A DNA stretch of 64,000 bases, from the NCBI RefSeq assembly GCF_947623445.1, contig NC_135243.1, positions 14,634,501-14,698,500 on the forward strand, read 5' to 3'. Positions 8,557-19,949 of the stretch are shown piece after piece (position 1 is the first letter of the stretch; each line of letters starts with the position of its first letter). The notes below the pieces were generated by a model, which saw only the letters and a list, made by a program, of their open reading frames with translations, was not told the DNA's origin and made no database searches. Made by a program: the position numbers and the translations under genes. The stretch is from Clavelina lepadiformis. Its lineage: Eukaryota; Chordata; Ascidiacea; Aplousobranchia; Clavelinidae.

Positions 8557-11500
8557 ACCTACGACCATACCAGGTTGAGTAGACCCGATCTCGTTCGATC
8601 TCGGAAGTTAAGCAACCTCGGGCCCTGTCAGTACTTGGATGGTTGACCGCCTGGGAACAACGGATGTTGTAAGCATTTTAGTCATGCTGTATACTTCAAA
8701 TGAATTTATAACATCTGTTTACTTTTTGAATTTCCTATGCAATCGAATTAGAATTGGAAAGACCCTTTTCTTTCATTTGAAATCGTCTAGGACCATACCA
8801 GGTTGAGTAGACCCGATCTCGTTCGAACTCGGAAGTTAAGAAACCTCGGCCCCTGTTAGTACTTGGATGGGTGACCGCCTGGGAATACCGGGTGTTGTAA
8901 GCATTTTAGTCATGCTGTATATTTCAATTAAATTTTTAGCAACTATTTGCTTTTTTGAATTTCCTATGCAATCGAATTAGAATTCATAATACCATTTTCT
9001 TTCTTTTGAAATCGCCTACGACCATACCAGGTTGAGTATACCCGATCTCGGAAGTTAAGCAACCTCGGCCCGGTTAGTACTTGGATGGGTGACCGCCTGG
9101 GAATAACGGGTGTTGTGAGCATTTTAGTCATGCTGTATATTTCAATCAAATTTATAGCAACTATTTGCGTTTTTGAATTTCCTATGCAATCGAATTAGAA
9201 TTCATAAAGCCATTTTCTTTCTTTTGAAATCGCCTACGAGCATACCAGGTTGAGTAGACCCGATCCCGTTCGATCTCGGAAGTTAAGCAACCTCGGGCCC
9301 AGTTAGTACTTGGATGGGTGACCGCCTGGGAATACCGTGTGCTGTAAGCATTTTAGTCATGCTATATATTTCAATTAAATTTTTAGCAACTATTTGCTTT
9401 TTTGAATTTCTTATGCAATCGAATTAGAATTGAAAATGCCATTTTATTTCTTTGGAAATCGCCTACGACCATGCCAGGTTGAGCAGACCTGATCTCGTTC
9501 GATCTCGGAAGTTAAGCAACCTCGGGCCCGGTTAGTACTTGGATGGTTGACCGCCTGGTAATACCGGGTGTTGTAAGCATTTTAGTCATGCTGTATATTT
9601 CAATCAAATTTATAGCAACTATTTGCTTTTTTGAATTTCCTATGCAATCGAATTAGAATTGGAAAGACCATTTTCTTTCATTTGAAATCGCCTACGACCA
9701 TACCAGGTTGAGTAGACCCGATCTCGTTCGATCTCGGAAGTTAAGCAACCTCGGGCCCTATTAGTACTTGGATGGTTGACCGCCTGGGAATACCGGGTGT
9801 TGTAAGCATTTTAGTCATGCTGTATAATTCAATCAAATGTCTAGCAACTGTTTGCGTTTTTTAATTTCCTATGCAATCCAATTCTAATTGAAAATGCCCT
9901 TTTCTTTTTTTTGAAATCGCCTACGACCATACCAGGTTGAGTAAACCCGATCTCGGAAGTTAAGCAACCTCGGGCCCTGTTAGTACTTAAATGGGTGACC
10001 GCCTGGGAATACCGGGTGTTGTAAGCATTTTAGTCATGCTGTATATTTCAATTCAATTTTTAGCAACTATTTGCTTTTTTGAATTTCCTATGCAATCGAA
10101 TTAGAATTCATAAAGCTCTTTTTATTCTTTTGAAATCGCCTACGACCATACCAAGTTGGTTAGACCCGATCTCGTTCGATCTCGGAAGTTAAGCAACCTC
10201 GGGCTCGGTTAGTACTTGGATGGGTGACCGCCTGGGAATACCGGGTGCTGTAAACATTTTAGTCATGCTGTATATTTCAATTAAATTTTTAGCAACTATT
10301 TGTTTTTTTGTATTTCTTATGCAATCGAATTAGAATTGAAAATGCCATTTTATTTCTTTTGAGATCGCCTACGACCATACCAGGTTGAGCAGACCTGATC
10401 TCGTTCGATCTCGGAAGTTAAGTAACCTCGGGCCCTGTTAGTACTTGGATGGTTGACCGCCTGGGAATACCGGGTGTTGTAAGCATTTTAGTCATGATGT
10501 ATATTTCAATTATTTTTATAGCAACTGTTTGCGTTTTTGTATTTCTTATGCAATCGAATTATAATTGAAAATGCCATTTTCTTTCTTTTGAAATTGCCTT
10601 CGACCATACCGGGTTGAGTAGACCCGATCTTGTTCGATCTCGGAAGTTAAGCAACCTCGGGCCCTGTTAGTACTTGGATGGGTGACCGCTTGGGAATACC
10701 GTGTGTTGTAAGCATTTTAGTCATGCTGTATACTTCAAGTATTTTTATAACATCTGTTTACTTTTTTGAATTTCCTATGCAATCGAATTAGTATTGAAAA
10801 TGCCATTTTTTTTCATTTGAGATCACCTACGACCATACCAGGTTGAGTAGACCCGATCTCGTTCGATCTCGGAAGTTAAGCAACCTCGGGCCCGGTTAGT
10901 ACTTGGATGGGTGACCGCCTGGGAACAACGGGTGTTGTAAGCATTTTAGTCATGCTGTATATTTCAATCAAATTTATAGCAACTATTTGCTTTTTTGAAT
11001 TTCCTATGCAATCGAATTAGAATAGGAAAGACCATTTTCTTTCATTTGATATCGTCTACGACCATACCAGGTTGAGAAGACCCGATCTCGTTCGATCTCG
11101 GAAGTTAAGCAACCTCGGGCCCGGTTAATACTTGGATGGTTGGCCGCCTGGGAAGAACGGGTGTTGTAAGCATTTTAGTCATGCTGTATATTTCAATCAA
11201 ATTTATAGCAACTATTTGCTTTTTTGTATTTCCTATGCAATCGAATTAGAATTGGAAAGACCATTTTCTTTCATTTGAAATCGCCTACGACCATACCAGG
11301 TTGAGTAGACCCGATCTCGTTCGATCTCGGAAGTTAAGCAACCTCGGGCCCTGTTAGTACTTGGTTGGTTGACCGCCTGGGAATACCTGGTGTTGTAAGC
11401 ATTTTAGTCATGCTGTATACTTCAATTGAATTTATAACATCTGTTTACTTTTTTGAATTTCCTATGCAATCGAATTAGAATTGTAAAGACCAATTTCTTT

Positions 11501-12077
11501 CATTTGAAATCGTCTAGGACCACACCAGGTTGAGTACACCCGATCTCGTTCGAACTCGGAAGTTAAGCAACCTCGGGCCCGGTTAGTACTTGGATGGGTG
11601 ACCGCCTGGGAATAACGGGTGTTGTAAGCATTTTAGTCATGCTGTATATTTCAATCAAATTTATAGCAACTATTTGCTTTTTTGAATTTCCTATGCAATC
11701 GAATTAGAATTGGAAAGACCATTTTCTTTCATTTGAAATCGCCTACGACCATACCATGTTGAGTAGACCCGATCTCGTTCGATCTCGGAAGTTAAGCAAC
11801 CTCGGGCCCTGTTAGTACTTGGATGGTTGACCGCCTGGGAATACCGGGTGTTGTAAGCATTTTAGTCATGCTGTATAATTCAATCAAATGTCTAGCAACT
11901 GTTTGCGTTTTTTAATTTCCTATGCAATCCAATTCTAATTGAAAATGCCCTTTTCTTTTTTTTGAAATCGCCTACGACCATACCAGGTTGAGTAAATCCG
12001 ATCTCGGAAGTTAAGCAACCTCGGGCCCTGTTAGTACTTGGATGGGTGACCGCCTGGGAATACCGGGTGTTGTAAGC
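8557..12077 (+). rRNA. 5S rRNA gene array, 16 copies
   Basis: First bases: 8557, 8785, 9014, 9232, 9461, 9690, 9919, 10138, 10367, 10596, 10825, 11054, 11283, 11512, 11741, 11970. Copies 9014 (107 nt), 9919 and 11970 are helix III deletion variants. The 9014 copy also lacks one G (CTCGGCCCGG) and is the only deletion copy without the long T run upstream. From about 9.0 kb the order of gene types resembles the 3,649-bp block but is diverged and has lost units, so it looks like an older relative of that block. Confidence 0.95.
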
Positions 12078-14126
12078 ATTTTAGTCATGCTGTATATTTC
12101 AATTCAATTTTTAGCAACTATTTGCATTTTGAATTTCCTATGCAATCGAATTAGAATTCATAAAGCTCTTTTTATTCTTTTGAAATCGCCTACGACCATA
12201 CCAAGTTGAGTAGACCCGATCTCGTTCGATCTCGGAAGTTAAGCAACCTCGGGCTCGGTTAGTACTTGGATGGGTGACCGCCTGGGAATACCGGGTGCTG
12301 TAAGCATTTTAGTCATGCTATATATTTCAATTAAATTTTTAGCAACTATTTGCTTTTTTGAATTTCCTATGCAATCGAATTAGAATTGAAAATGCCATTT
12401 TATTTCTTTGGAAATCGCCTACGACCATGCCAGGTTGAGCAGACTTGATCTCGTTCGATCTCGGAAGATAAGCAACCTCGGGCCCGGTTAGTACTTGGAT
12501 GGTTGACCGCCTGGTAATACCGGGTGTTGTAAGCATTTTAGTCATGCTGTATATTTCAATTATTTTTATACCAACTGTTTGCGTTTTTGTATTTCTTATG
12601 CAATCGAATTATAATTGAAAATGCCATTTTCTTTCATTTGAATTCACCTACGACCATACCAGGTTGAGTAGACCCGATCTCGTTCGATCTCGGAAGTTAA
12701 GCAACCTCGGGCCCGGTTAGTACTTGGATGGGTGACCGCCTGGGAATAACGGGTGTTGTAAGCATTTTAGTCATGCTGTATATTTCAATCAAATTTATAG
12801 CAACTATTTGCTTTTTTGAATTTCCTATGCAATCGAATTAGAATTGGAAAGACCATTTTCTTTTATTTGAAATCGCCTACGACCATACCAGGTTGAGTAG
12901 ACCCGATGTTGTTCGATCTCGGAAGTTAAGCAACCTCGGGCCCTGTTAGTACTTGGATGGGTGACCGCCTGGGAATACCGGGTGTTGTAAGCATTTTAGT
13001 CATGCTGTATATTTCAATTCAATTTTTAGCAACTATTTGCTTTTTTGAATTTCCTATGCAATCGAATTAGAATTCATCAAGCTCTTTTTATTCTTTTGAA
13101 ATCGCCTACGACCATACCAAGTTGAGTAGACCCGATCTCGTTCGATCTCGGAAGTTAAGCAACCTCGGGCTCGGTTAGTACTTGGATGGGTGACCGCCTG
13201 GGAATACCGGGTGCTGTAAGCATTTTAGTCATGCTGTATATTTCAATTAAATTTTTAGCAACTATTTGCTTTTTTGAATTTCCTATGGAATCGATTTAGA
13301 ATTGAAAATGCCATTTTATTTCTTTTGAAATCGCCTACGACCATAAAAGGTTGAGCAGACCTGATCTCGTTCGATCTCGGAAGTTAAGTAACCTCGGGCC
13401 CTGTTAGTACTTGGATGGTTGACCGCCTGGGAATACCGGTTGTTGTAAGCATTTTAGTCATGCTGTATATTTCAATTATTTTTATAGGAACTGTTTGCGT
13501 TTTTGTATTTCTTATGCAATCGAATTATAATTGAAAATGCCATTTTCTTTCTTTTGAAATTGCCTTCGACCATACCGGGTTGAGTAGACCCGATCTCGTT
13601 CGATCTCGGAAGTTAAGCAACCACCGGCCCGGTTAGTACTTGGATGGGTGACCGCTTGGGAATACCGTGTGTTGTAAGCATTTTAGTCATGCTGTATACT
13701 TCAATTATTTTTATAACATCTGCTTACTTTTTTGAATTTCCTATGCAATCGAATTAGAATTGTAAATGCCATTTTCTTTCATTTGAGATCACCTACGACC
13801 ATACCAGGTTGAGTAGACCCGATCTCGTTCGATCTCGGAAGTTAAGCAACCTCGGGCCCGGTTAATACTTGGATGGTTGACCGCCTGGGAAGAACGGGTG
13901 TTGTAAGCATTTTAGTCATGCTGTATATTTCAATCAAATTTATAGCAACTATTTGCTTTTTTGTATTTCCTATGCAATCGAATTAGAAGTGGAAAGACCA
14001 TTTTCTTTCATTTGAAATCGCCTACGACCATACCAGGTTGAGTAGACCCGATCTCGTTCGATCTCGGAAGTTAAGCAACCTCGGGCCCGGTTAATACTTG
14101 GATGGTTGGCCGCCTGGGAAGAACGG
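12067..14126 (+). repeat. 2,060-bp tandem duplication, copy 1 (9 units)
   Basis: Markers such as TTTGCATTTTGAATTTCC (12121 and 14181), the CGGAAGATAAGCAACC gene (12417 and 14477) and CCACCGGCCCGG (13621 and 15681) recur exactly 2,060 bp apart. Very few differences are seen (for example CCAAGTTGAG at 12201 versus CCAATTTGAG at 14261). The end points are approximate. Confidence 0.88.
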
Positions 14127-14137
14127 GTGTTGTAAGC
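12188..14137 (+). rRNA. 5S rRNA gene array, 9 copies
   Basis: First bases: 12188, 12417, 12646, 12875, 13104, 13333, 13562, 13791, 14020. All are 118 nt. Gene 12417 has GATAAGC for GTTAAGC in the A box, 12875 has GATGTTGTTC in helix III, 13333 has ATAAAAGG for ATACCAGG near nucleotide 14, and 13562 has CAACCACCGGCCC in the helix II/IV segment. No helix III deletion copy occurs in this block. Confidence 0.95.
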
Positions 14138-16186
14138 ATTTTAGTCATGCTGTATATTTCAATTCAATTTTTAGCAACTATTTGCATTTTGAATTTCCTA
14201 TGCAATCGAATTAGAATTCATAAAGCTCTTTTTATTCTTTTGAAATCGCCTACGACCATACCAATTTGAGTAGACCCGATCTCGTTCGATCTCGGAAGTT
14301 AAGCAACCTCGGGCTCGGTTAGTACTTGGATGGGTGACCGCCTGGGAATACCGGGTGCTGTAAGCATTTTAGTCATGCTATATATTTCAATTAAATTTTT
14401 AGCAACTATTTGCTTTTTTGAATTTCCTATGCAATCGAATTAGAATTGAAAATGCCATTTTATTTCTTTGGAAATCGCCTACGACCATGCCAGGTTGAGC
14501 AGACTTGATCTCGTTCGATCTCGGAAGATAAGCAACCTCGGGCCCGGTTAGTACTTGGATGGTTGACCGCCTGGTAATACCGGGTGTTGTAAGCATTTTA
14601 GTCATGCTGTATATTTCAATTATTTTTATACCAACTGTTTGCGTTTTTGTATTTCTTATGCAATCGAATTATAATTGAAAATGCCATTTTCTTTCATTTG
14701 AATTCACCTACGACCATACCAGGTTGAGTAGACCCGATCTCGTTCGATCTCGGAAGTTAAGCAACCTCGGGCCCGGTTAGTACTTGGATGGGTGACCGCC
14801 TGGGAATAACGGGTGTTGTAAGCATTTTAGTCATGCTGTATATTTCAATCAAATTTATAGCAACTATTTGCTTTTTTGAATTTCCTATGCAATCGAATTA
14901 GAATTGGAAAGACCATTTTCTTTTATTTGAAATCGCCTACGACCATACCAGGTTGAGTAGACCCGATGTTGTTCGATCTCGGAAGTTAAGCAACCTCGGG
15001 CCCTGTTAGTACTTGGATGGGTGACCGCCTGGGAATACCGGGTGTTGTAAGCATTTTAGTCATGCTGTATATTTCAATTCAATTTTTAGCAACTATTTGC
15101 TTTTTTGAATTTCCTATGCAATCGAATTAGAATTCATCAAGCTCTTTTTATTCTTTTGAAATCGCCTACGACCATACCAAGTTGAGTAGACCCGATCTCG
15201 TTCGATCTCGGAAGTTAAGCAACCTCGGGCTCGGTTAGTACTTGGATGGGTGACCGCCTGGGAATACCGGGTGCTGTAAGCATTTTAGTCATGCTGTATA
15301 TTTCAATTAAATTTTTAGCAACTATTTGCTTTTTTGAATTTCCTATGGAATCGATTTAGAATTGAAAATGCCATTTTATTTCTTTTGAAATCGCCTACGA
15401 CCATAAAAGGTTGAGCAGACCTGATCTCGTTCGATCTCGGAAGTTAAGTAACCTCGGGCCCTGTTAGTACTTGGATGGTTGACCGCCTGGGAATACCGGT
15501 TGTTGTAAGCATTTTAGTCATGCTGTATATTTCAATTATTTTTATAGGAACTGTTTGCGTTTTTGTATTTCTTATGCAATCGAATTATAATTGAAAATGC
15601 CATTTTCTTTCTTTTGAAATTGCCTTCGACCATACCGGGTTGAGTAGACCCGATCTCGTTCGATCTCGGAAGTTAAGCAACCACCGGCCCGGTTAGTACT
15701 TGGATGGGTGACCGCTTGGGAATACCGTGTGTTGTAAGCATTTTAGTCATGCTGTATACTTCAATTATTTTTATAACATCTGCTTACTTTTTTGAATTTC
15801 CTATGCAATCGAATTAGAATTGTAAATGCCATTTTCTTTCATTTGAGATCACCTACGACCATACCAGGTTGAGTAGACCCGATCTCGTTCGATCTCGGAA
15901 GTTAAGCAACCTCGGGCCCGGTTAATACTTGGATGGTTGACCGCCTGGGAAGAACGGGTGTTGTAAGCATTTTAGTCATGCTGTATATTTCAATCAAATT
16001 TATAGCAACTATTTGCTTTTTTGTATTTCCTATGCAATCGAATTAGAAGTGGAAAGACCATTTTCTTTCATTTGAAATCGCCTACGACCATACCAGGTTG
16101 AGTAGACCCGATCTCGTTCGATCTCGGAAGTTAAGCAACCTCGGACCTGTTAGTACTTGGATGGTTGACCGCCTGGGAATACCGGG
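14127..16186 (+). repeat. 2,060-bp tandem duplication, copy 2 (9 units)
   Basis: Second copy of 12067-14126. It diverges inside gene 16080, where CTCGGACCTGTT replaces the longer CTCGGGCCC.. form. Confidence 0.88.
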
Positions 16187-16196
16187 TGTTGTAAGC
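14248..16196 (+). rRNA. 5S rRNA gene array, 9 copies
   Basis: First bases: 14248, 14477, 14706, 14935, 15164, 15393, 15622, 15851, 16080. Each is 2,060 bp after its partner in the previous block and carries the same private changes. Gene 16080 is 117 nt because one base is missing in CTCGGACCTG. Confidence 0.95.
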
Positions 16197-16307
16197 ATTT
16201 TAGTCATGCTGTATATTTCAATCAAATGTCAAGCAACTGTTTGCGTTTTTTAATTTCCTATGCAATCGAATTCTAATTGAAAATGCCCTTTTCTTTTTTT
16301 TGAAATC

Positions 16308-19300
16308 GCCTACGACCATACCAGGTTGAGTATACCCGATCTCGGAAGTTAAGCAACCTCGGGCCCTGTTAATAATTGGATCGGTGACCGCCTGGGAATA
16401 CCGGGTGTTGTAAGCATTTTAGTCATGCTGTATATTTCAATTCAATTTTTAGCAACTATTTGCTTTTTTGAATTTCCTATGCAATCGAATTAGAATTCAT
16501 AAAGCCATTTTTATTCTTTTGAAATCGCCTACGACCATACCAGGTTGAGTAGACCCGATCTCGTTCGATCTCGTTCGATCTCGGAAGTTAAGCAACCTCG
16601 GGCCCGGTTAGTACTTGGATGGGTGACTGCCTGGGAATACCGGGTGCTGTAAGCATTTTAATCATGCTGTATATTTCAATTAAAATTTTAGCAACTATTT
16701 GCTTTTTTGAATTTCCTATGCAATCGATTTAGAATTGAAAAGGCCATTTTCTTTCTTTTGAAATCGCCTAAGACCATACCAGGTTGAGCAGACCTGATCT
16801 CGTTCGATCTCGGAAGTTAAGTAACCTCGGGCCCTGTTAGTACTTGGATGGTTGACCGCCTGGGAATACCGGGTGCTGTAAGCATTTTAGTCATGCTGTA
16901 TATTTCAATTACTTTTATAGCAACTGTTTGCGTTTTTGTATTTCTTATGCAATCGAATTAGATATGGAAAGACCATTTTCTTTCATTTGAAATCGTCTAC
17001 GACCATACCAGGTTGAGTAGACCCGATCTCGTTCGATCTCGGAAGTTAAGCAACCTCGGGCCCGGTTAGTACTTGGATGGGTGACCGTCTGGGAATACCG
17101 TGTGTTGTAAGCATTTTAGTCATGCTGTATATTTCAATCAAATTTATAGCAACTATTTGCTTTTTTGAATTTCCTATGCAATCGAATTAGAATTGGAAAG
17201 ACCATTTTCTTTCATTTGAAATCGTCTACGACCATACCAGGTTGAGTAGACCCGATCTCGTTCGATCTCGGAAGTTAAGCAACCTCGGGCCCGGTTAATA
17301 CTTGGATGGGTGACCGCCTGGGAATAACGGGTGTTGTAAGCATTTTAGTCATGCTGTATATTTCAATCAAATTTATAGCAACTATTTGCTTTTTTGAATT
17401 TCCTATGCAATCGAATTAGAATTGGAAAGACCATTTTCTTTCATTTGAAATCGCCTACGACCATACCAGGTTGAGTAGACCCGATCTCGTTCGATCTCGG
17501 AAGTTAAGCAACCTCGGGCCCTGTTAGTACTTGGATGGTTGACAGCCTGGGAATACCGGGTGTTGTAAGCATTTTAGTCATGCTGTATATTTTAATCAAA
17601 TGTCTAGCAACTGTTTGCGTTTTTTAATTTCCTATGCAATCGAATTATAATTGAAAATGCCCTTTTCTTTTTTTTGAAATCGCCTACGACCATACCAGGT
17701 TGAGTATACCCGATCTCGGAAGTTAAGCAACCTCGGGCCCTGTTAGTACTTGGATGGGTGACCGCCTGGGATTACCGGGTGTTGTAAGCATTTTAGTCAT
17801 GCTGTATCTTTCAATTCAATTTTTAGCAACTATTTGCTTTTTTGAATTTCCTATGCAATCGAATTAGAATTCATAAAGCCATTTTTATTCTTTTGAAATC
17901 GCCTACGACCATACCAGGTTGAGTAGACCCGATCTGTTTCGATCTCAGAAGTTAAGCAACCTCGGGCCCGGTTAGTATATGGATGGGTGACCGCCTGGGA
18001 ATACCGGGTGCTGTAAGCATTTTAATCATGCTGTATATTTCAATTAAATTTTTAGCAACTATTTGCTTTTTTGAATTTCCTATGCAATCGATTTAGAATT
18101 GAAAAGGCCATTTTATTTCTTTTGAAATCGCCTACGACCATACCAGGTTGAGCAGACCTGATCTCGTTCGATCTCCGAAGTTAAGTAACCTCGGGCCCTG
18201 TTAGTACTTGGATGGTTGACCGCCTGGGAATACCGGGTGTTGTAAGCATTTTAGTCATGCTGTATATTTCAATTATTTTTATAGCAACTATTTGCGTTTT
18301 TGTATTTCTTATGCAATCGAATTATAATTGAAAATGCCATTTTCTTTCTTTTGAAATTGCCTACGACCATACCGGGTAGAGTAGACCCGATCTCGTTCGA
18401 TCTCGGAAGTTAAGCAACTTCGGGCCCGGTTAATACTTGGATGGTTGACCGCCTGGGAATACCGTGTGTTGTAAGCATTTTAGTCATGCTGTATATTTCA
18501 ATCAAATTTATAGCAACTATTTGCTATTTTGAATTTCCTATGCAATCGAATTAGAATTGGAAAGACCATTTTCTTTCATTTGAAATCGTCTACGACCATA
18601 CCAGGTTGAGTAGACCCGATCTCGTTCGATCTCGGAAGTTAAGCAACCTCGGGCCCGGTTAGTACTTGGATGGGTGACCGCCTGGGAATAACGGGTGTTG
18701 TAAGCAATTTAGTCATGCTGTATATTTCAATCAAATTTATAGCAACTATTTGCTTTTTTGAATTTCCTCTCCAATCGAATTAGAATTGGAAAGACCATTT
18801 TTTTCTTTGAAATCGCCTACGACCATACCAGGTTGAGTAGACCCGATCTCGTTCGATCTCGGAAGTTAAGCAACCTCGGGCCCTGTTAGTAATTGGATGG
18901 TTGACCGCCTGGGAATACCGGGTGTTGTAAGCATTTTAGTCATGCTGTATATTTCAATCAAATGTCTAGCAACTGTTTGCGTTTTTTAATGTCCTATGCA
19001 ATCGAATTCTAATTGAAAATGCCTTTTTCTTTTTTTTGAAATCGCCTACGACCATACCAGGTTGAGTATACCCGATCTCGGAAGTTAAGCAACCTCGGGC
19101 CCGGTTAGTACTTGGATGGGTGACCGCCTGGGAATACCGGGTGTTGTAAGCATTTTAGTCATGCTTTATATTTCAATTCAATTTTTAGCAACTATTTGCT
19201 TTTTTGAATTTCCTATGCAATCGAATTAGAATTCATAAAGCCATTTTTATTCTTTTGAAATCGCCTACGACCATACCAGGTTGAGTAGACCCGATCTCGT

Positions 19301-19838
19301 TCGATCTCGGAAGTCAACCAACCTCGGGCCCGGTTAGTATATGGATGGGTGACCGCCTGGGAATACCGGGTGCTGTAAGCATTTTAATCATGCTGTATAT
19401 TTCAATTAAATTTTTAGCAACTATTTGCTTTTTTGAATTTCCTATGCAATCGATTTAGAATTGAAAAAGCCATTTTATTTCTTTTGATATCGCCTACGAC
19501 CATACCAGGTTGAGCAGACCTGATCTCGTTCGATCTCGGAAGTTAAGTAACCTCGGGCCCTGTTAGAACTTGGATGGTTGACCGCCTGGGAATACCGGGT
19601 GTTGTAAGCATTTTAGTCATGCTGTATATTTCAATTATTTTTATAGCAACTGTTTGCGTTTTTGTATTTCTTATGCAATCGAATTATAATTGAAAATGCC
19701 ATTTTCTCTCTATTGAAATCGCCTACGACCATACCGGGTAAAGTAGACCCGATCTCGTTCGATCTCGGAAGTTAAGCAACTTCGGGCCCTGTTAGTACTT
19801 GGATGGTTGACCGCCTGGGAATACCGTGTGTTGTAAGC
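16308..19838 (+). rRNA. 5S rRNA gene array, 16 copies
   Basis: First bases: 16308, 16527, 16766, 16995, 17224, 17453, 17682, 17901, 18130, 18359, 18588, 18815, 19044, 19263, 19492, 19721. Copies 16308, 17682 and 19044 are 108-nt deletion variants; 16527 is a 128-nt expansion. Gene 18588 ends GCAATTTAG, leaving only T3 as immediate terminator. The deletion copies mark a repeating group of about six units. Confidence 0.95.
16527..16654 (+). rRNA. 5S rRNA gene variant, 128 nt, extra 10-nt motif in helix III
   Basis: The motif GATCTCGTTC is present twice before GATCTCGGAA instead of once, so the gene is 10 nt longer. It is the reciprocal of the common 10-nt deletion and the only such copy I find. 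The rest of the gene, including A and C boxes, is normal apart from GTGACTGCC for GTGACCGCC. The longer helix III loop would make a misfolded 5S rRNA, if transcribed. Confidence 0.9.
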
Positions 19839-19949
19839 ATTTTAGTCATGCTGTATATTTCAATCAAATTTATAGCAACTATTTGCTATTTTGAATTTCC
19901 TATGCAATCGAATTAGAATTGGAAAGACCATTTTCCTTCATTTGAAATC

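Noticed and set aside
8964-14605. Minus-strand open frames at 8964-9149, 12339-12545 and 14399-14605
   Set aside because: These are antisense readings of a 5S gene plus spacer. The second and third are identical because of the 2,060-bp duplication.
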